The position numbers and the translations under genes were made by a program. Below the pieces are notes generated by a model, which was given only the letters and a program-made list of their open reading frames with translations, made no database searches and was not told the origin of the DNA. A stretch of DNA of 64,000 bases from Bog-793 sp963761425 (GTDB lineage Bacteria > Actinomycetota > Acidimicrobiia > Acidimicrobiales > Bog-793): positions 620,001 to 684,000 of the forward strand of contig CAVXGQ010000005.1 of NCBI GenBank assembly GCA_963761425.1, in the 5' to 3' direction. Position 1 is the first letter of the stretch. Each line of letters begins with the position of its first letter. Shown in pieces: positions 35,485-44,684 of this stretch.

Positions 35485-37539
35485 TTAAGCGGTGGTGACC
35501 TTGCGCTTTCCCAGCTTGTCGACGAGGTGGGCCGGCAGCTCGGCGTAGTGGTCGAAACTCACTCGGAACCGGCCCCGTCCGCCGGTGAGCGAGCGGAGCT
35601 CCGCCGCGTAGTGGCCGAGTTCACTTGCCGGGCAGAGCGCGACGATGGTTTGGGCGCCGTCGGCGTCGCTCGAGCTCGACAGGACCCGGCCCCGGCGGCT
35701 GTTGAGATCACCGAGCACGTCGCCCTGGAATCGTGCCGGACAGAAGACCTCCACGCGGTCGATCGGCTCGAGCACGGTGGGTCCCGCCTGCTCGAAGGCC
35801 AGGGAAAAGGCCAGCGCCCCCGCCATCTCGAAGCTGGCCTCGGAGGAGTCGACCGAGTGGAACTTGCCGTCGTCACAGATGACCCGGGCATCGACCACGG
35901 GATACCCGTAGACGCCGCCTTGGTTCATGGCGCGGCGAACGCCTTTTTCAACCGCCGGGATGAACTGGCGGGGGATGGCGCCACCGACGATCTTGTCGAC
36001 GAACTCGAAGCCTGCTCCGCGCTCGAGTGGCTCGATCCGTAGGTGCACCACCCCGAACTGGCCGTGGCCACCGCTCTGCTTCTTGTGGCGTCCCTCGGCC
36101 TCGCTCGACTTGGTGATGGCCTCCCGGTAGGGGATCCGCAGATCCTCGGTTTCCAGGTCGACGGAGAACTTGCGGTGGAGTCGCTCGCAGATCACCTGGA
36201 GGTGCGTCTCACCCATCCCGGAGAGCACCGTCTGGTGGGTCTCGTCGTCGCGGCGGACCTTGAACGCGGGATCCTCCTCCTGGAGCCGGTGGAGACCGGT
36301 CATCATGCGATCCTCGTCACCGGTCGTCCGCGGTTTCACGGCGATGGAGAAGGTCGGCGGGGTCACCGGCTCGAGCTCCACGGTGACCGGCGACGACTTC
36401 GGCGCCAAGGTGTCGCCGGTGCGGGTCTCGGCGAGCTTGGGGATGGCGACGATGTCGCCAGCAACGGCCTCCGAAACTGGCGACGCCTCCTTGCCGCGCA
36501 TCGTCTGGAGGACGTGAAGGCGTTCGTCCGAACGGGTCCGCGAGTTGACGAGGACGATGTCGGGTCGCAGGGTTCCCGAGACCACCTGAAGCATCGAGAT
36601 CCGGCCGACGAACGGGTCGACGATCGTCTTGAACACCCGGGCGAGCGGCTGGGCGCCGGCGTCGTCGGTCACCTCGATCGACTGGTCGCCGGCGACCGCC
36701 TTGACCCGTCGTTGCGGAAGGATCTCGCAGCTCAGGTCGAGCAGCCGGTCGAGACCGACGCCGTTAACCGCCGAGCCGCAGAGCACCGGGAACACCGAGC
36801 CGGCGGCCACACCGACCGCCAGGGCCCGGGCCAGTTCCTTCGGCGCCGGGATGTCACCCTCGAGATAACGCTCCATCAGGGCGTCGTCGGCCACGACGAT
36901 TCCCTCGACGAGATTGTCCCGCACCCGGCGCTCCAGCTCGACCATGTCCGCGGGCACCGGACCGGTAGAGGCCTTGCCGTCGTCGTAGCTGACGGCCTGG
37001 TCGGCCAGCAGGTCGACCAGGCCGCGGAAATCCGCCTCCGAGCCGATCGGCAGCTCGAGCGGCACCACACCGCCACCGAATGTCGTCCGGAGCCCGTCGA
37101 GGGCCCGGGAGAAGTCGGCGCGTTCCCGGTCGAGCTTGTTCACAAAGATGACTCGGGGTACGCCGCGGGTGGCCGCCAGGCGCCACACCGCCTCGGTCTG
37201 CACCTCGACGCCTTCGACGGCGCTCACCACCAGCACGGCAAGGTCCGCGACGTCCAGGGCGAACTCGACCTCACCGAGGAAATCGACGAAGCCCGGCGTG
37301 TCGATCAGATTGACCTTGTGCCCGTTCCAGGTCAGCGGCGCGAGGGCCATCGAAACCGAGATGTGCCGCTTGACCTCTTCCGGCTCGAAATCTGAGACGG
37401 TCGTCCCGTCCTCCACCCTTCCCTTGCGCTGAATCACGCCCGTGAGGTGCAACAGGGACTCGGCGAGCGTCGTCTTTCCGGCTCCGCCGTGCCCGATGAG
37501 GACGACGTTCCGGATCTGCCCGGGCGACAGGTTGCTCAA
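35485..37539 (-). CDS. fusA2: EF-G paralogue (EF-G2-like translational GTPase)
   Basis: GTPase related to elongation factor G, of the divergent second type whose role is unsettled (ribosome recycling or stress). G1 reads GHGGAGKTTL instead of the EF-G1 form AHIDAGKTT; then DTPGFVDFLGEVEFAL (G3), NKLDRERADF (G4), and later domains with GMGETHLQV and GGHGQFGVVHLRIEP. About 684 residues. The frame reaches a GTG at 37546-37548, but that codon overlaps the ribosome binding site GGAGG (37548-37552, minus strand); the TTG three codons later has 8-nt spacing and is my choice. Confidence 0.9.
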   Translation of the reverse strand: MSNLSPGQIRNVVLIGHGGAGKTTLAESLLHLTGVIQRKGRVEDGTTVSDFEPEEVKRHISVSMALAPLTWNGHKVNLIDTPGFVDFLGEVEFALDVADLAVLVVSAVEGVEVQTEAVWRLAATRGVPRVIFVNKLDRERADFSRALDGLRTTFGGGVVPLELPIGSEADFRGLVDLLADQAVSYDDGKASTGPVPADMVELERRVRDNLVEGIVVADDALMERYLEGDIPAPKELARALAVGVAAGSVFPVLCGSAVNGVGLDRLLDLSCEILPQRRVKAVAGDQSIEVTDDAGAQPLARVFKTIVDPFVGRISMLQVVSGTLRPDIVLVNSRTRSDERLHVLQTMRGKEASPVSEAVAGDIVAIPKLAETRTGDTLAPKSSPVTVELEPVTPPTFSIAVKPRTTGDEDRMMTGLHRLQEEDPAFKVRRDDETHQTVLSGMGETHLQVICERLHRKFSVDLETEDLRIPYREAITKSSEAEGRHKKQSGGHGQFGVVHLRIEPLERGAGFEFVDKIVGGAIPRQFIPAVEKGVRRAMNQGGVYGYPVVDARVICDDGKFHSVDSSEASFEMAGALAFSLAFEQAGPTVLEPIDRVEVFCPARFQGDVLGDLNSRRGRVLSSSSDADGAQTIVALCPASELGHYAAELRSLTGGRGRFRVSFDHYAELPAHLVDKLGKRKVTTA

Positions 37540-37631
37540 CGATCGCACCTCCTCTTACCGCGCTTCGCGAGGTGACCGCATCGTAGGCGGAGGGTCGCAG
37601 CTCGGCGAGACGGCCGGCAGGGGATCGTCGG

Positions 37632-37637
37632 TAGTCT
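37632..37637 (+). promoter_or_regulatory. TAGTCT -10 hexamer placing transcription start at the peroxiredoxin start codon
   Basis: TAGTCT is followed by 6 nt and then the GTG start. No Shine-Dalgarno lies between. This spacing fits a leaderless mRNA. Confidence 0.45.
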
Positions 37638-37643
37638 CGGCTC

Positions 37644-38102
37644 GTGCGTCGCGGTGACCTCGCTTCCGACTTCAACCTCCCGGACGAGAGGGGGCAAGCC
37701 CAAACCCTCAGCGGATTCCTCGCCAAGGGCCCGGTCGTGCTGTTCTTCTATCCAGCCGCCATGAGTCCTGGTTGCACCGCCGAGAGCTGCCACTTCCGGG
37801 ATCTCAAGGCCGAGTTCATCGCGCTCAGTGCCGTGCGCGTGGGGATCAGCGACGACGACCCGGCGACCCAAAGGCGCTTCTCGGATCGTCACGGCTTCGA
37901 CTTCCCGTTGCTCTCCGACGTCGACGGCCAGGTCGCCCGCCACTATGGGGTGCGCCGGGGGATCCCCCTTCTGCACACCAGACGGTGGACCTTCGTGATC
38001 GGCCGGGACCGTCGCGTCGCCGAGGTGATCAAGAGCGAGACGCGCATGTCGAGGCACGCCGACCGTGCCCTCGAGGTCCTCCGGGAGATGGACTCCCACT
38101 AG
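37644..38102 (+). CDS. bcp: Thioredoxin-dependent peroxiredoxin, BCP/PrxQ type
   Basis: Reduces peroxides with electrons from thioredoxin or a similar thiol system. Short domain of 152 residues: GDLASDFNLPDERGQ, VVLFFYPAAMSPGCTAESCHFRD carrying the peroxidatic Cys (SPGCT) and the resolving Cys five residues later, and FPLLSDVDGQVARHYGVRRG. The catalytic pattern PGCT..SC.FRD is intact. The proline/threonine before the peroxidatic Cys differs slightly from the usual TPGCT. It is divergent from the EF-G paralogue. Confidence 0.92.
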   Translation: MRRGDLASDFNLPDERGQAQTLSGFLAKGPVVLFFYPAAMSPGCTAESCHFRDLKAEFIALSAVRVGISDDDPATQRRFSDRHGFDFPLLSDVDGQVARHYGVRRGIPLLHTRRWTFVIGRDRRVAEVIKSETRMSRHADRALEVLREMDSH

Positions 38103-38375
38103 CGCGGCCCGGCGCCGAAGTCCCAGCCGGCGGGGGGCCGCGCCCCGACCTTGTCGCGCCCTCTCGACAGGCGACAGCTCCGGGCCAACACCGGACCGCC
38201 ACGACGGACCGGCCACCCCAAGGGCTGAGGTCCGGCTCTCACGCCCGCCGCCTGAACCGCGGCCGTTCCCCGTCGCCGTCGCCGCGCCATGCCTGCCGGG
38301 CTTTCTGTCCTTCGTCGCACCGTGGTGGCGCCGCCGCATAACGTGCTCGGTCGTGACAACGTGAAAGGTGGGCAC

Positions 38376-39053
38376 ATGAACGTCGGCATCGTGGGAGGGA
38401 CGGGACCCGCAGGAAGGGCGCTCGGCGCGCGCCTGGCGGCATCGGGCGCCACCGTCGTAATCGGTTCGCGGGACCCCGCGCGGGCTCGAGCGACCGCCCA
38501 AGAGACACGCGCCCGGTGGCCGGAAGTCGATCTCGACATCTCCGGTGCCGCCAACGGGGAGGCCGCCGCCAACGACCTCGTCGTCCTGGCGACGGTGTGG
38601 GACGCCGCGGTGCCGACCGCCGTCCAACTCGCACCGTTGCTCTCCGGTCGGGTCGTCGTGTCGATGGCCAACGCCATGACCCGGGTCGGGGCGGAGTTCC
38701 AGGCGCTCCTCCCGGTGCGGGGCTCCATCGCCGCCACCATCCAAGCCGCGGTACCCGAAGCACGGGTGACCGCGGCCTTCCACCACCTCCCGGCGGGACG
38801 ACTGGGCCAACTGGACCGGCCCATCGAGGCCGACGTGCTCGTCTGTGCCGACGACGATGAGGCGGGTGACCAGACCGTTCGACTGGTGGAGTCGATCCCG
38901 GGACTGCGCGGGCTGCGGGCCGGCTCCCTCGCCGCGGCCGGCGCCCTGGAATCGCTCACCGCCCTCCTCGTCAACGTGAACACCCGCTACCGGGTCCAGG
39001 CGACGCTGCACCTCGCCGGCATGCCGACCCGCAAGGAGGGAGCCGGACGGTGA
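38376..39053 (+). CDS. npdG: F420H2:NADP+ oxidoreductase-like protein
   Basis: NAD(P)-binding protein of the NpdG/Fno type, which passes hydride between NADPH and coenzyme F420. Rossmann motif GIVGGTGPAGRALGARLA at the N-terminus, followed by VVIGSRDPARA, whose Ser-Arg pair fits NADP preference. Later regions ANDLVVLATVWDAAV, RVVVSMANAM and VTAAFHHLPAGRL also follow the family. ATG 38376 is preferred (AAAGGTGG box) over the longer frame from 38289. Presence of fbiC in the same window makes an F420 role likely. Its stop overlaps the mshC start. Confidence 0.8.
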   Translation: MNVGIVGGTGPAGRALGARLAASGATVVIGSRDPARARATAQETRARWPEVDLDISGAANGEAAANDLVVLATVWDAAVPTAVQLAPLLSGRVVVSMANAMTRVGAEFQALLPVRGSIAATIQAAVPEARVTAAFHHLPAGRLGQLDRPIEADVLVCADDDEAGDQTVRLVESIPGLRGLRAGSLAAAGALESLTALLVNVNTRYRVQATLHLAGMPTRKEGAGR

Positions 39054-40168
39054 CCATGCGGCTGTACGAAACGGCCCAGCGTGACATCGTGCCGTTCGTC
39101 CCGGGCCGGATCGTCACGTTGTACACCTGTGGGATAACGCCGTACGACTCGGCACACCTGGGGCACGCCGCGACGTTCCTCACCTACGACATCTTGCAAC
39201 GACGGCTGCGCGACCTCGGTCACGAGACCCGCTGCGTGCGCAACGTGACCGACGTCGACGACGACATCTTGAAAAAAGCCCGCAGCCTGGGCGTGCACTA
39301 CCTCGATCTCGCCGCCGAAGAGACGGCGCGCTTCGACGACCAAATGCAGGCGCTCAGCCTATTGCCCAGCTTCTCCGAGCCCCACGCCACCTCGGCGATC
39401 CCGGACATGCTCGGCTTCATCGGGATGGTGCTGGAGTCGGGTCACGCCTACCAGGCGGGCGGCGCCGTCTACTTCGACGTATCGTCCTTCCCACGCTTCG
39501 GCCGGCTCAGCCAACTCGACCGCGCCACGATGCTTCGGCTCGCCGCGGAGCGCGGCGGAAACATCGACGACCCCTACAAGAAAGACCCGCTCGATTTCGT
39601 GCTGTGGCAGCCGTCGCTGCCCGACGAACCCGCCTGGGACTCGCTGTGGGGACCCGGACGCCCCGGGTGGCACATCGAGTGCTCGGCCCTGGCCCTGCGC
39701 GAGCTCGGTCTCACCATCGACCTCCACGGCGGTGGCACCGATCTCGTGTTCCCGCACCACGAGTGCGAGGCCGCCCAATCCGAGGCGGCGACGGGGGAGA
39801 CCTTCGTCCGCCACTGGATGCACGTCGGCATGGTGCGCCTCGGCGGCGAAAAGATGGCGAAATCGCTTGGCAATCTCATCTTCGTGGCCGATCTGCTCAG
39901 CACCAGCGAGCCGGCCGCGCTCCGGCTCGCCCTTGCCGACCACCACTACCGCGACGAGCTCGACTGGGACGAGCGGCTCCTCGACCGCGCCACCGATCGG
40001 CTAGCCGTCTGGCGGCATGCCGGCGCGGGATCCGCCGCGCTAGACGAGGTGCGGGCCCACCTCGACGACGACCTCGACACGCCCGGCGCCATCGGCGCGA
40101 TCGACGCGGCCGCCGGGGCCGGGCACGGCGTCTCGCGGGCGGCCGCGCTACTCGGCGTGGCGCTGTGA
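39050..40168 (+). CDS. mshC: Cysteine:glucosaminyl-inositol ligase of mycothiol synthesis
   Basis: ATP-dependent ligase joining cysteine to GlcN-inositol; a paralogue of cysteinyl-tRNA synthetase. It has YTCGITPYDSAHLGHAAT, where CGITPYD..HLGHA marks MshC as opposed to CGPTVYD..HIGHAR of CysS, then WHIECSALA and HHECEAAQSEA (zinc/active-site region), and GEKMAKSLGN in the KMSKS position. At 372 residues it is shorter than CysS, lacking the anticodon-binding part. GTG 39050 is spaced well from AAGGAGGG; the ATG two codons later is less likely. Confidence 0.88.
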   Translation: MTMRLYETAQRDIVPFVPGRIVTLYTCGITPYDSAHLGHAATFLTYDILQRRLRDLGHETRCVRNVTDVDDDILKKARSLGVHYLDLAAEETARFDDQMQALSLLPSFSEPHATSAIPDMLGFIGMVLESGHAYQAGGAVYFDVSSFPRFGRLSQLDRATMLRLAAERGGNIDDPYKKDPLDFVLWQPSLPDEPAWDSLWGPGRPGWHIECSALALRELGLTIDLHGGGTDLVFPHHECEAAQSEAATGETFVRHWMHVGMVRLGGEKMAKSLGNLIFVADLLSTSEPAALRLALADHHYRDELDWDERLLDRATDRLAVWRHAGAGSAALDEVRAHLDDDLDTPGAIGAIDAAAGAGHGVSRAAALLGVAL

Positions 40169-40277
40169 TCCTCCAAAGTCACCGCCGGTCGACCCATTAG
40201 GCTGTCGGCCGTCACCGAACGAAGCACCGGCGCGGCGCCCGAGTGGCGCGGCCGTACGCGGAACCGAGGGTCAACGC

Positions 40278-42284
40278 GTGGATAAGCAACGTCCGCCGAT
40301 CACTGTCGTCTTGCCCGACGGAACGACCCGCGCCCTCCCGCCGGGATCGACACCTGCCGATCTCGCGGGGGCGGTTGGCAAACGGCTGGCCGCCGACGCC
40401 GTCGTCGCCGAGGTGAACGGGGTCCTGGTCGACCTCGACACGGCGCTCAACGACGGCGACGCGGTGCGGGTCGTCACCGGGGGAGAGGAGGAGGGTCGCA
40501 CCGTCCTGCGCCACTCCACGGCGCACGTCATGGCGCAGGCGGTCCTCAGCCTCTACCCGGGGGCACGTTTCGCCATCGGTCCGGCGATCGAAGACGGCTT
40601 CTACTACGACTTCGAGCTGCCGGGGGGGAAGCGCTTCTCCGACGAGGACCTGCCGGCGATCGAGGAGGCGATGCGCGCCATCGTCGCCGCCGACCAGCCG
40701 TTTGTCCGGGAGGTGCGCTCGATCGACGAAGGCCTCGCCCTCTTCGACGACCAGCCCTATAAACGCGAGATCATCGAAGGGGTCGCCGCGACCCACGGGG
40801 GGGCCGACCCCGAGTTCGTCTCCGAGGCGGCCACCGACGCCGCGGTGGTGACCACCTACCGGAACAGCCCGAGCTTCGTCGATCTCTGCCGCGGCCCGCA
40901 CGTGCGCCGCACCAGCCGACTCGGCCATTTCAAGCTGACCCGGGTGGCCGGTTCCTACTGGCGTGGCGATGAGCACCGCCCCCAGCTGCAACGCATCTAC
41001 GGCACCGCCTGGGAATCGGAAGCCGCGCTCGCCGCGCATCTGCACCGTCTAGCGGAGGCGGAGCGCCGCGACCACCGCAAGCTCGGGGTGGAGCTCGACC
41101 TCTTCCACTTCCCGCCGGAGATCGGCAGCGGCCTGCCGGTCTTCCACCCCAAGGGCGCCCTCATCCGCCAGCTAATGGAGGACTTCTCGCTCGAGATGCA
41201 CCGGGCGCACGGCTACCAACAGGTCTGGACCCCCCACATCGCCAAGTCCTCGCTCTTCGAGACCTCCGGACATCTCGGGTGGTACGCCGCGGGCATGTAC
41301 CCCCCGATGGAGATGGAGGGCACCACCTACTACCCGAAGCCGATGAACTGCCCGATGCACATCCTCATCTACAAGGATCGGGCGCGGTCCTACCGGGATC
41401 TCCCGCTGCGGTTCTTCGAGTTCGGGACCGTCTACCGCTTCGAGCGCTCGGGTGTCCTCCACGGGCTGACCCGGGTGCGCTGCATCACCCAGGATGACGC
41501 GCACATCTTCTGCGCACCCGAACAATTGGCCGAAGAGCTCCGTTCGCTCCTCGGCTTCGTGCTCGAGGTGCTGCGCGCCTTCGGGCTCCGCGAGTTCGAA
41601 GCCGAGCTGTCGACGCGCCCCGACAAGTTCGTCGGGGAGGTAGCGGAGTGGGACGTGGCCACCGAAGCCCTGCGCCAGGCCCTCGAAACGGAGGGCATCC
41701 CCTACACGGTCGCCGAGGGTGAAGGGGCCTTCTACGCGCCGAAGATCGACGTGCACATCCGGGACGCCGTCGGCCGGCGCTGGCAGCTGTCGACCCTGCA
41801 GGTCGACTTCCAACTACCGAACCTCTTCGATCTCGGATTCGTGGGGGCCGACAACGAACGGCATCGTCCCCAGATGATCCATCGGGCGCTCTTCGGTGCC
41901 GTGGAGCGCTTCTTCGCCATCCTCCTCGAGCACTACGCCGGGGCCCTGCCGACCTGGCTGATGCCGGTCCAGGTCCGCGTGCTCCCGGTACGCGACGCCA
42001 ACGAGCCGTACGCGGCAGCGGTGACCGAGCGGCTGCGCGGGACGGGCTTGCGCGTCGAGACCGACGAGGCCGTCGAGCCCCTCGGCGCGCGCGTCCGCCG
42101 GGCCAAGCTGGAAAAACTCCCCTACGTCGTCGTCGTCGGCGACGAAGACGAGAGGGCGGGCTCGGTCGGGGTTAACGCCCGCGGTGCCAAGGCCGTCGAG
42201 CGCGGCGTGACGCTGGAAGCGTTCATCACCCGACTGCGTGACGAGGTCGCCAGCCGGGGGCGCCCGGAAGACGGCGGGGCATGA
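40278..42284 (+). CDS. thrS: Threonyl-tRNA synthetase
   Basis: Class II synthetase charging tRNA-Thr. TGS domain at residues 1 to about 65 (VVLPDGTTRALPPGSTPADL), editing domain with HSTAHVMAQAV, then the catalytic core with MNCPMHILIYK, FEFGTVYRFERSGVLHGLTRVR (motif 2) and QDDAHIFC, and a C-terminal anticodon-binding domain (LPTWLMPVQVRVLPV...). Length 668 is full. GTG start with GAGGG 8 nt upstream. A TAGGCT hexamer at about 40198 may be the -10 of a transcript carrying thrS and the following lipid genes. Confidence 0.97.
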   Translation: MDKQRPPITVVLPDGTTRALPPGSTPADLAGAVGKRLAADAVVAEVNGVLVDLDTALNDGDAVRVVTGGEEEGRTVLRHSTAHVMAQAVLSLYPGARFAIGPAIEDGFYYDFELPGGKRFSDEDLPAIEEAMRAIVAADQPFVREVRSIDEGLALFDDQPYKREIIEGVAATHGGADPEFVSEAATDAAVVTTYRNSPSFVDLCRGPHVRRTSRLGHFKLTRVAGSYWRGDEHRPQLQRIYGTAWESEAALAAHLHRLAEAERRDHRKLGVELDLFHFPPEIGSGLPVFHPKGALIRQLMEDFSLEMHRAHGYQQVWTPHIAKSSLFETSGHLGWYAAGMYPPMEMEGTTYYPKPMNCPMHILIYKDRARSYRDLPLRFFEFGTVYRFERSGVLHGLTRVRCITQDDAHIFCAPEQLAEELRSLLGFVLEVLRAFGLREFEAELSTRPDKFVGEVAEWDVATEALRQALETEGIPYTVAEGEGAFYAPKIDVHIRDAVGRRWQLSTLQVDFQLPNLFDLGFVGADNERHRPQMIHRALFGAVERFFAILLEHYAGALPTWLMPVQVRVLPVRDANEPYAAAVTERLRGTGLRVETDEAVEPLGARVRRAKLEKLPYVVVVGDEDERAGSVGVNARGAKAVERGVTLEAFITRLRDEVASRGRPEDGGA

Positions 42285-42820
42285 CCTTCGACCATCTCTG
42301 GGCCGGCTGGCGCTCCGGCTACGTGACCTCGGTGTCCGACACCTTCGGCCCGCCCGAGGAGCTGGGGAGTAGACGTGAAGAAGCCGACACCCCCGAAAAC
42401 TGCGTGTTCTGTCGGCTGCTCGCCCCGGAGGCCCACGACGAGGACTACGTCGTCTTCCGGGGACCGCTCACGGCCGCCATCCTCAACGCCTACCCCTACG
42501 CGAGCGGTCATCTCCTCGTGCTGCCGAACCGCCACCTCCGCCAGCTCGGCGAGCTCACCGACGACGAGAGCAACGAGCTGTGGGCGACGACGCGGGACGC
42601 GACGGTCGCTCTGGAGAGGGCCTACGACCCCGACGGCCTCAACCTGGGCGCCAACCTGGGACGGGCCGCCGGCGCCGGGTTGCCCGTCCACCTCCACCTC
42701 CACGTGGTACCCCGGTGGGTCGGCGACACCAACTTCATGACGACGGTCGCCTCGGTCCGGGTGCTGCCCGAGGCGCTTTCCGACAGCTGGCACCGGATTG
42801 TCGCGGTCTGGCCGCACTGA
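42281..42820 (+). CDS. HIT-family nucleotide hydrolase/transferase
   Basis: Histidine-triad protein, probably an AP4A phosphorylase-like or nucleotide hydrolase enzyme. CVFCRL (zinc-type Cys pair) is followed by AILNAYPYASGHLLVLPNRH, and the triad is HLHLHVVPRW. The ATG overlaps the thrS stop by 4 nt, a coupling also seen in other actinobacteria where this gene sits between thrS and pgsA. The substrate is not predictable. Confidence 0.9.
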   Translation: MTFDHLWAGWRSGYVTSVSDTFGPPEELGSRREEADTPENCVFCRLLAPEAHDEDYVVFRGPLTAAILNAYPYASGHLLVLPNRHLRQLGELTDDESNELWATTRDATVALERAYDPDGLNLGANLGRAAGAGLPVHLHLHVVPRWVGDTNFMTTVASVRVLPEALSDSWHRIVAVWPH

Positions 42821-42904
42821 CCGCGCCTTCGCTGGACCAGCTCCCACCTAGCGGGCGCGGTCGTTGTTGCTGGTAGCGTTGATACGGCCGGAGCAGGAGG
42901 GGCG

Positions 42905-43750
42905 ATGATCGACGGCCACCGGGGCAGGAAGACCGACGACGGCGCCGCTGCACCCGCCCCGCGGTCGCATCGCTCGATCGGGCAGCGACTCGTTGCCGTC
43001 GGCGTCGGCGCCGACGCCATCACGACGATCGGTGTCCTGCTCGCCGCCGCGACCGCGGTGCTCATCGCCTACCACTGGTTCATCGTCAGCGTGGCGCTGA
43101 TCATCACCGGCGGGCTGATGGACACCCTCGACGGGCATGTGGCCAAGGCGGCCGGGACCGCGTCGGCCCGCGGCGCCTTTTTCGACTCGGTCTCGGACCG
43201 GGTCGGTGATTCACTGATCTTCGGCGGCCTCGCCTGGTACTTCATCCGAAGCCACGACGCCAACACCGCCCTGGTGCCACTCGGGATCCTGGTGGCGGCC
43301 AACCTCGTCTCCTACGAGCGCGCCAAGGCCGAATCGCTGGGGTTCTCCGCCCAGGGCGGGATCATGGAACGCGCCGAGCGGCTCATCTTCCTCGGCGTCA
43401 CGCTGTTCATCGCCTTCTTCGTGCCTGCCGCGCTAGTGCCCCTGCTGCTCACCCTGCTGACCCTCACCGTCATGACCGGCCTCGGGCGCTTCGCCCGGGT
43501 CTGGGCTCAAGCCAGCCGGGCGACGGCGCCGCGGCGCCCCGGGATCCTCGAGCGCTCGGGTACCCGCGTCTGGCGGGCGCGACCGCGCGCCGACCAGTCC
43601 CGGCGGGGGCGACGTGACCTCGTACCGTTGTCGACCCGGTTGCGCGTCGTGTTCGGAGCCACCGGAGACCGTGTGACCGACCGCCGCGAGCGCGCCGGCC
43701 TACGTCGCAGAGCCCGCGCCTTCGGCCGCCGGTTCGACAGCGACCGCTGA
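42905..43750 (+). CDS. pgsA: CDP-alcohol phosphatidyltransferase, probable phosphatidylinositol-phosphate synthase
   Basis: Integral membrane enzyme that would condense CDP-diacylglycerol with inositol phosphate, the first step toward phosphatidylinositol and PIMs. The signature is MDTLDGHVAKAAGTASARGAFFDSVSDR, in the order DxxDG..A.........G...D...D. The arginine of the usual DG..AR is a lysine here. About six helices precede a basic, Arg-rich cytosolic tail of about 80 residues. AGGAGGGG before ATG supports the start. Followed by the acyltransferase and pimA, which argues for a PI-type lipid rather than phosphatidylglycerol. Confidence 0.88.
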   Translation: MIDGHRGRKTDDGAAAPAPRSHRSIGQRLVAVGVGADAITTIGVLLAAATAVLIAYHWFIVSVALIITGGLMDTLDGHVAKAAGTASARGAFFDSVSDRVGDSLIFGGLAWYFIRSHDANTALVPLGILVAANLVSYERAKAESLGFSAQGGIMERAERLIFLGVTLFIAFFVPAALVPLLLTLLTLTVMTGLGRFARVWAQASRATAPRRPGILERSGTRVWRARPRADQSRRGRRDLVPLSTRLRVVFGATGDRVTDRRERAGLRRRARAFGRRFDSDR

Positions 43751-43781
43751 CCACCCTCCGGGGCGCGCGACGTCAGCAACG

Positions 43782-44684
43782 ATGGGCCACCGGCGGGCCC
43801 GCTTCGTCTTCCTGAGCTACCGGGACGGCGCCGCGGTCCTGCGCTTCCTGCCGCGACCGCTCGGGCGCGCCCTCACCGGTGGCGCCGGACTGGCCGCCTG
43901 GGCTACCGGGCCGAAGCGTCGGGCCATCGTCGCCACCAACCTGCGCCGGGTGCTCGGTCCCGAGGCGTCACCCTCCACGGTGCGCCGGACGGTGCGCCGC
44001 GCCTATCTCAGCTACGCCAGGTACTGGTTCGAGGCGGCACATCTCGACGCCTCCGATCCCTCCGTGCTCGACTGGCGACTCACCGTGGGGCACCCCGAAA
44101 GGCTCCAAGAGGCCGCGGCGCGCGGTCGCGGGCTCATCATCGTGCTTCCCCACGTCGGTTGCTGGGAGGCCGGAGCCATCTGGACCGCCTCACTGGGCTA
44201 CCCGCTCATGACCGTCGCCGAGGTCCTCGAGCCGCCCGAGCTCTTCGAGTGGTTCGTCACCACCCGCAAGAGGGCCGCGCTGACCGTGCTGCCCGTGGGG
44301 GGCGCCACCACGACGCAGCTGCTCAACCAGCTGCGGAACGGCAACGCCATCGCCCTCCTCGCTGACCGCGACGTCGTCGGCGACGGCCTGCCCACCCCGT
44401 TTTTCGGCCGGCCGACGCCCATTCCCGCCGGCCCCGCCGTTCTGGCCCTCCGGAGCGGCGCCGCGGTGCTGCCGGTGGCCATCTATCTCGAGCCGCGGGG
44501 CCATTTCCACGTCGAGATTCTCCCGGAGCTCGACACCACGCGCTCCGGTGGTTTGCGTGCCGACGTCGTTCGACTGACCAACGACATGATCCGGGCGTTG
44601 GAGGTGCTGATCTCCGCCCGTCCCGAACAATGGCACGTCTTCCAGTCGAACTGGCCGGATGGGAATCGCGAGCCCGACCGATGA
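43782..44684 (+). CDS. Lysophospholipid-type acyltransferase, probable PIM acyltransferase
   Basis: LpxL/HtrB-like acyltransferase. The H-x4-E/D type catalytic motif is seen in IIVLPHVGCWEAGAIW, followed by VLPVGGATTTQLLNQLRNGNAIALLADRDVVGDGL and TPFFGRPTPIPAGPAVLAL, the usual acyl-acceptor blocks. Between pgsA and pimA it most likely adds the acyl chain to mannosylated phosphatidylinositol (PatA role). It acts at the inner face of the cytoplasmic membrane. Its stop overlaps the pimA start by 4 nt. Confidence 0.88.
   Translation: MGHRRARFVFLSYRDGAAVLRFLPRPLGRALTGGAGLAAWATGPKRRAIVATNLRRVLGPEASPSTVRRTVRRAYLSYARYWFEAAHLDASDPSVLDWRLTVGHPERLQEAAARGRGLIIVLPHVGCWEAGAIWTASLGYPLMTVAEVLEPPELFEWFVTTRKRAALTVLPVGGATTTQLLNQLRNGNAIALLADRDVVGDGLPTPFFGRPTPIPAGPAVLALRSGAAVLPVAIYLEPRGHFHVEILPELDTTRSGGLRADVVRLTNDMIRALEVLISARPEQWHVFQSNWPDGNREPDR

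Noticed and set aside
36043..37395. Long plus-strand frame of 450 codons
   Set aside because: Antisense of the EF-G paralogue, rich in His/Arg/Asp, a common artefact at high GC.
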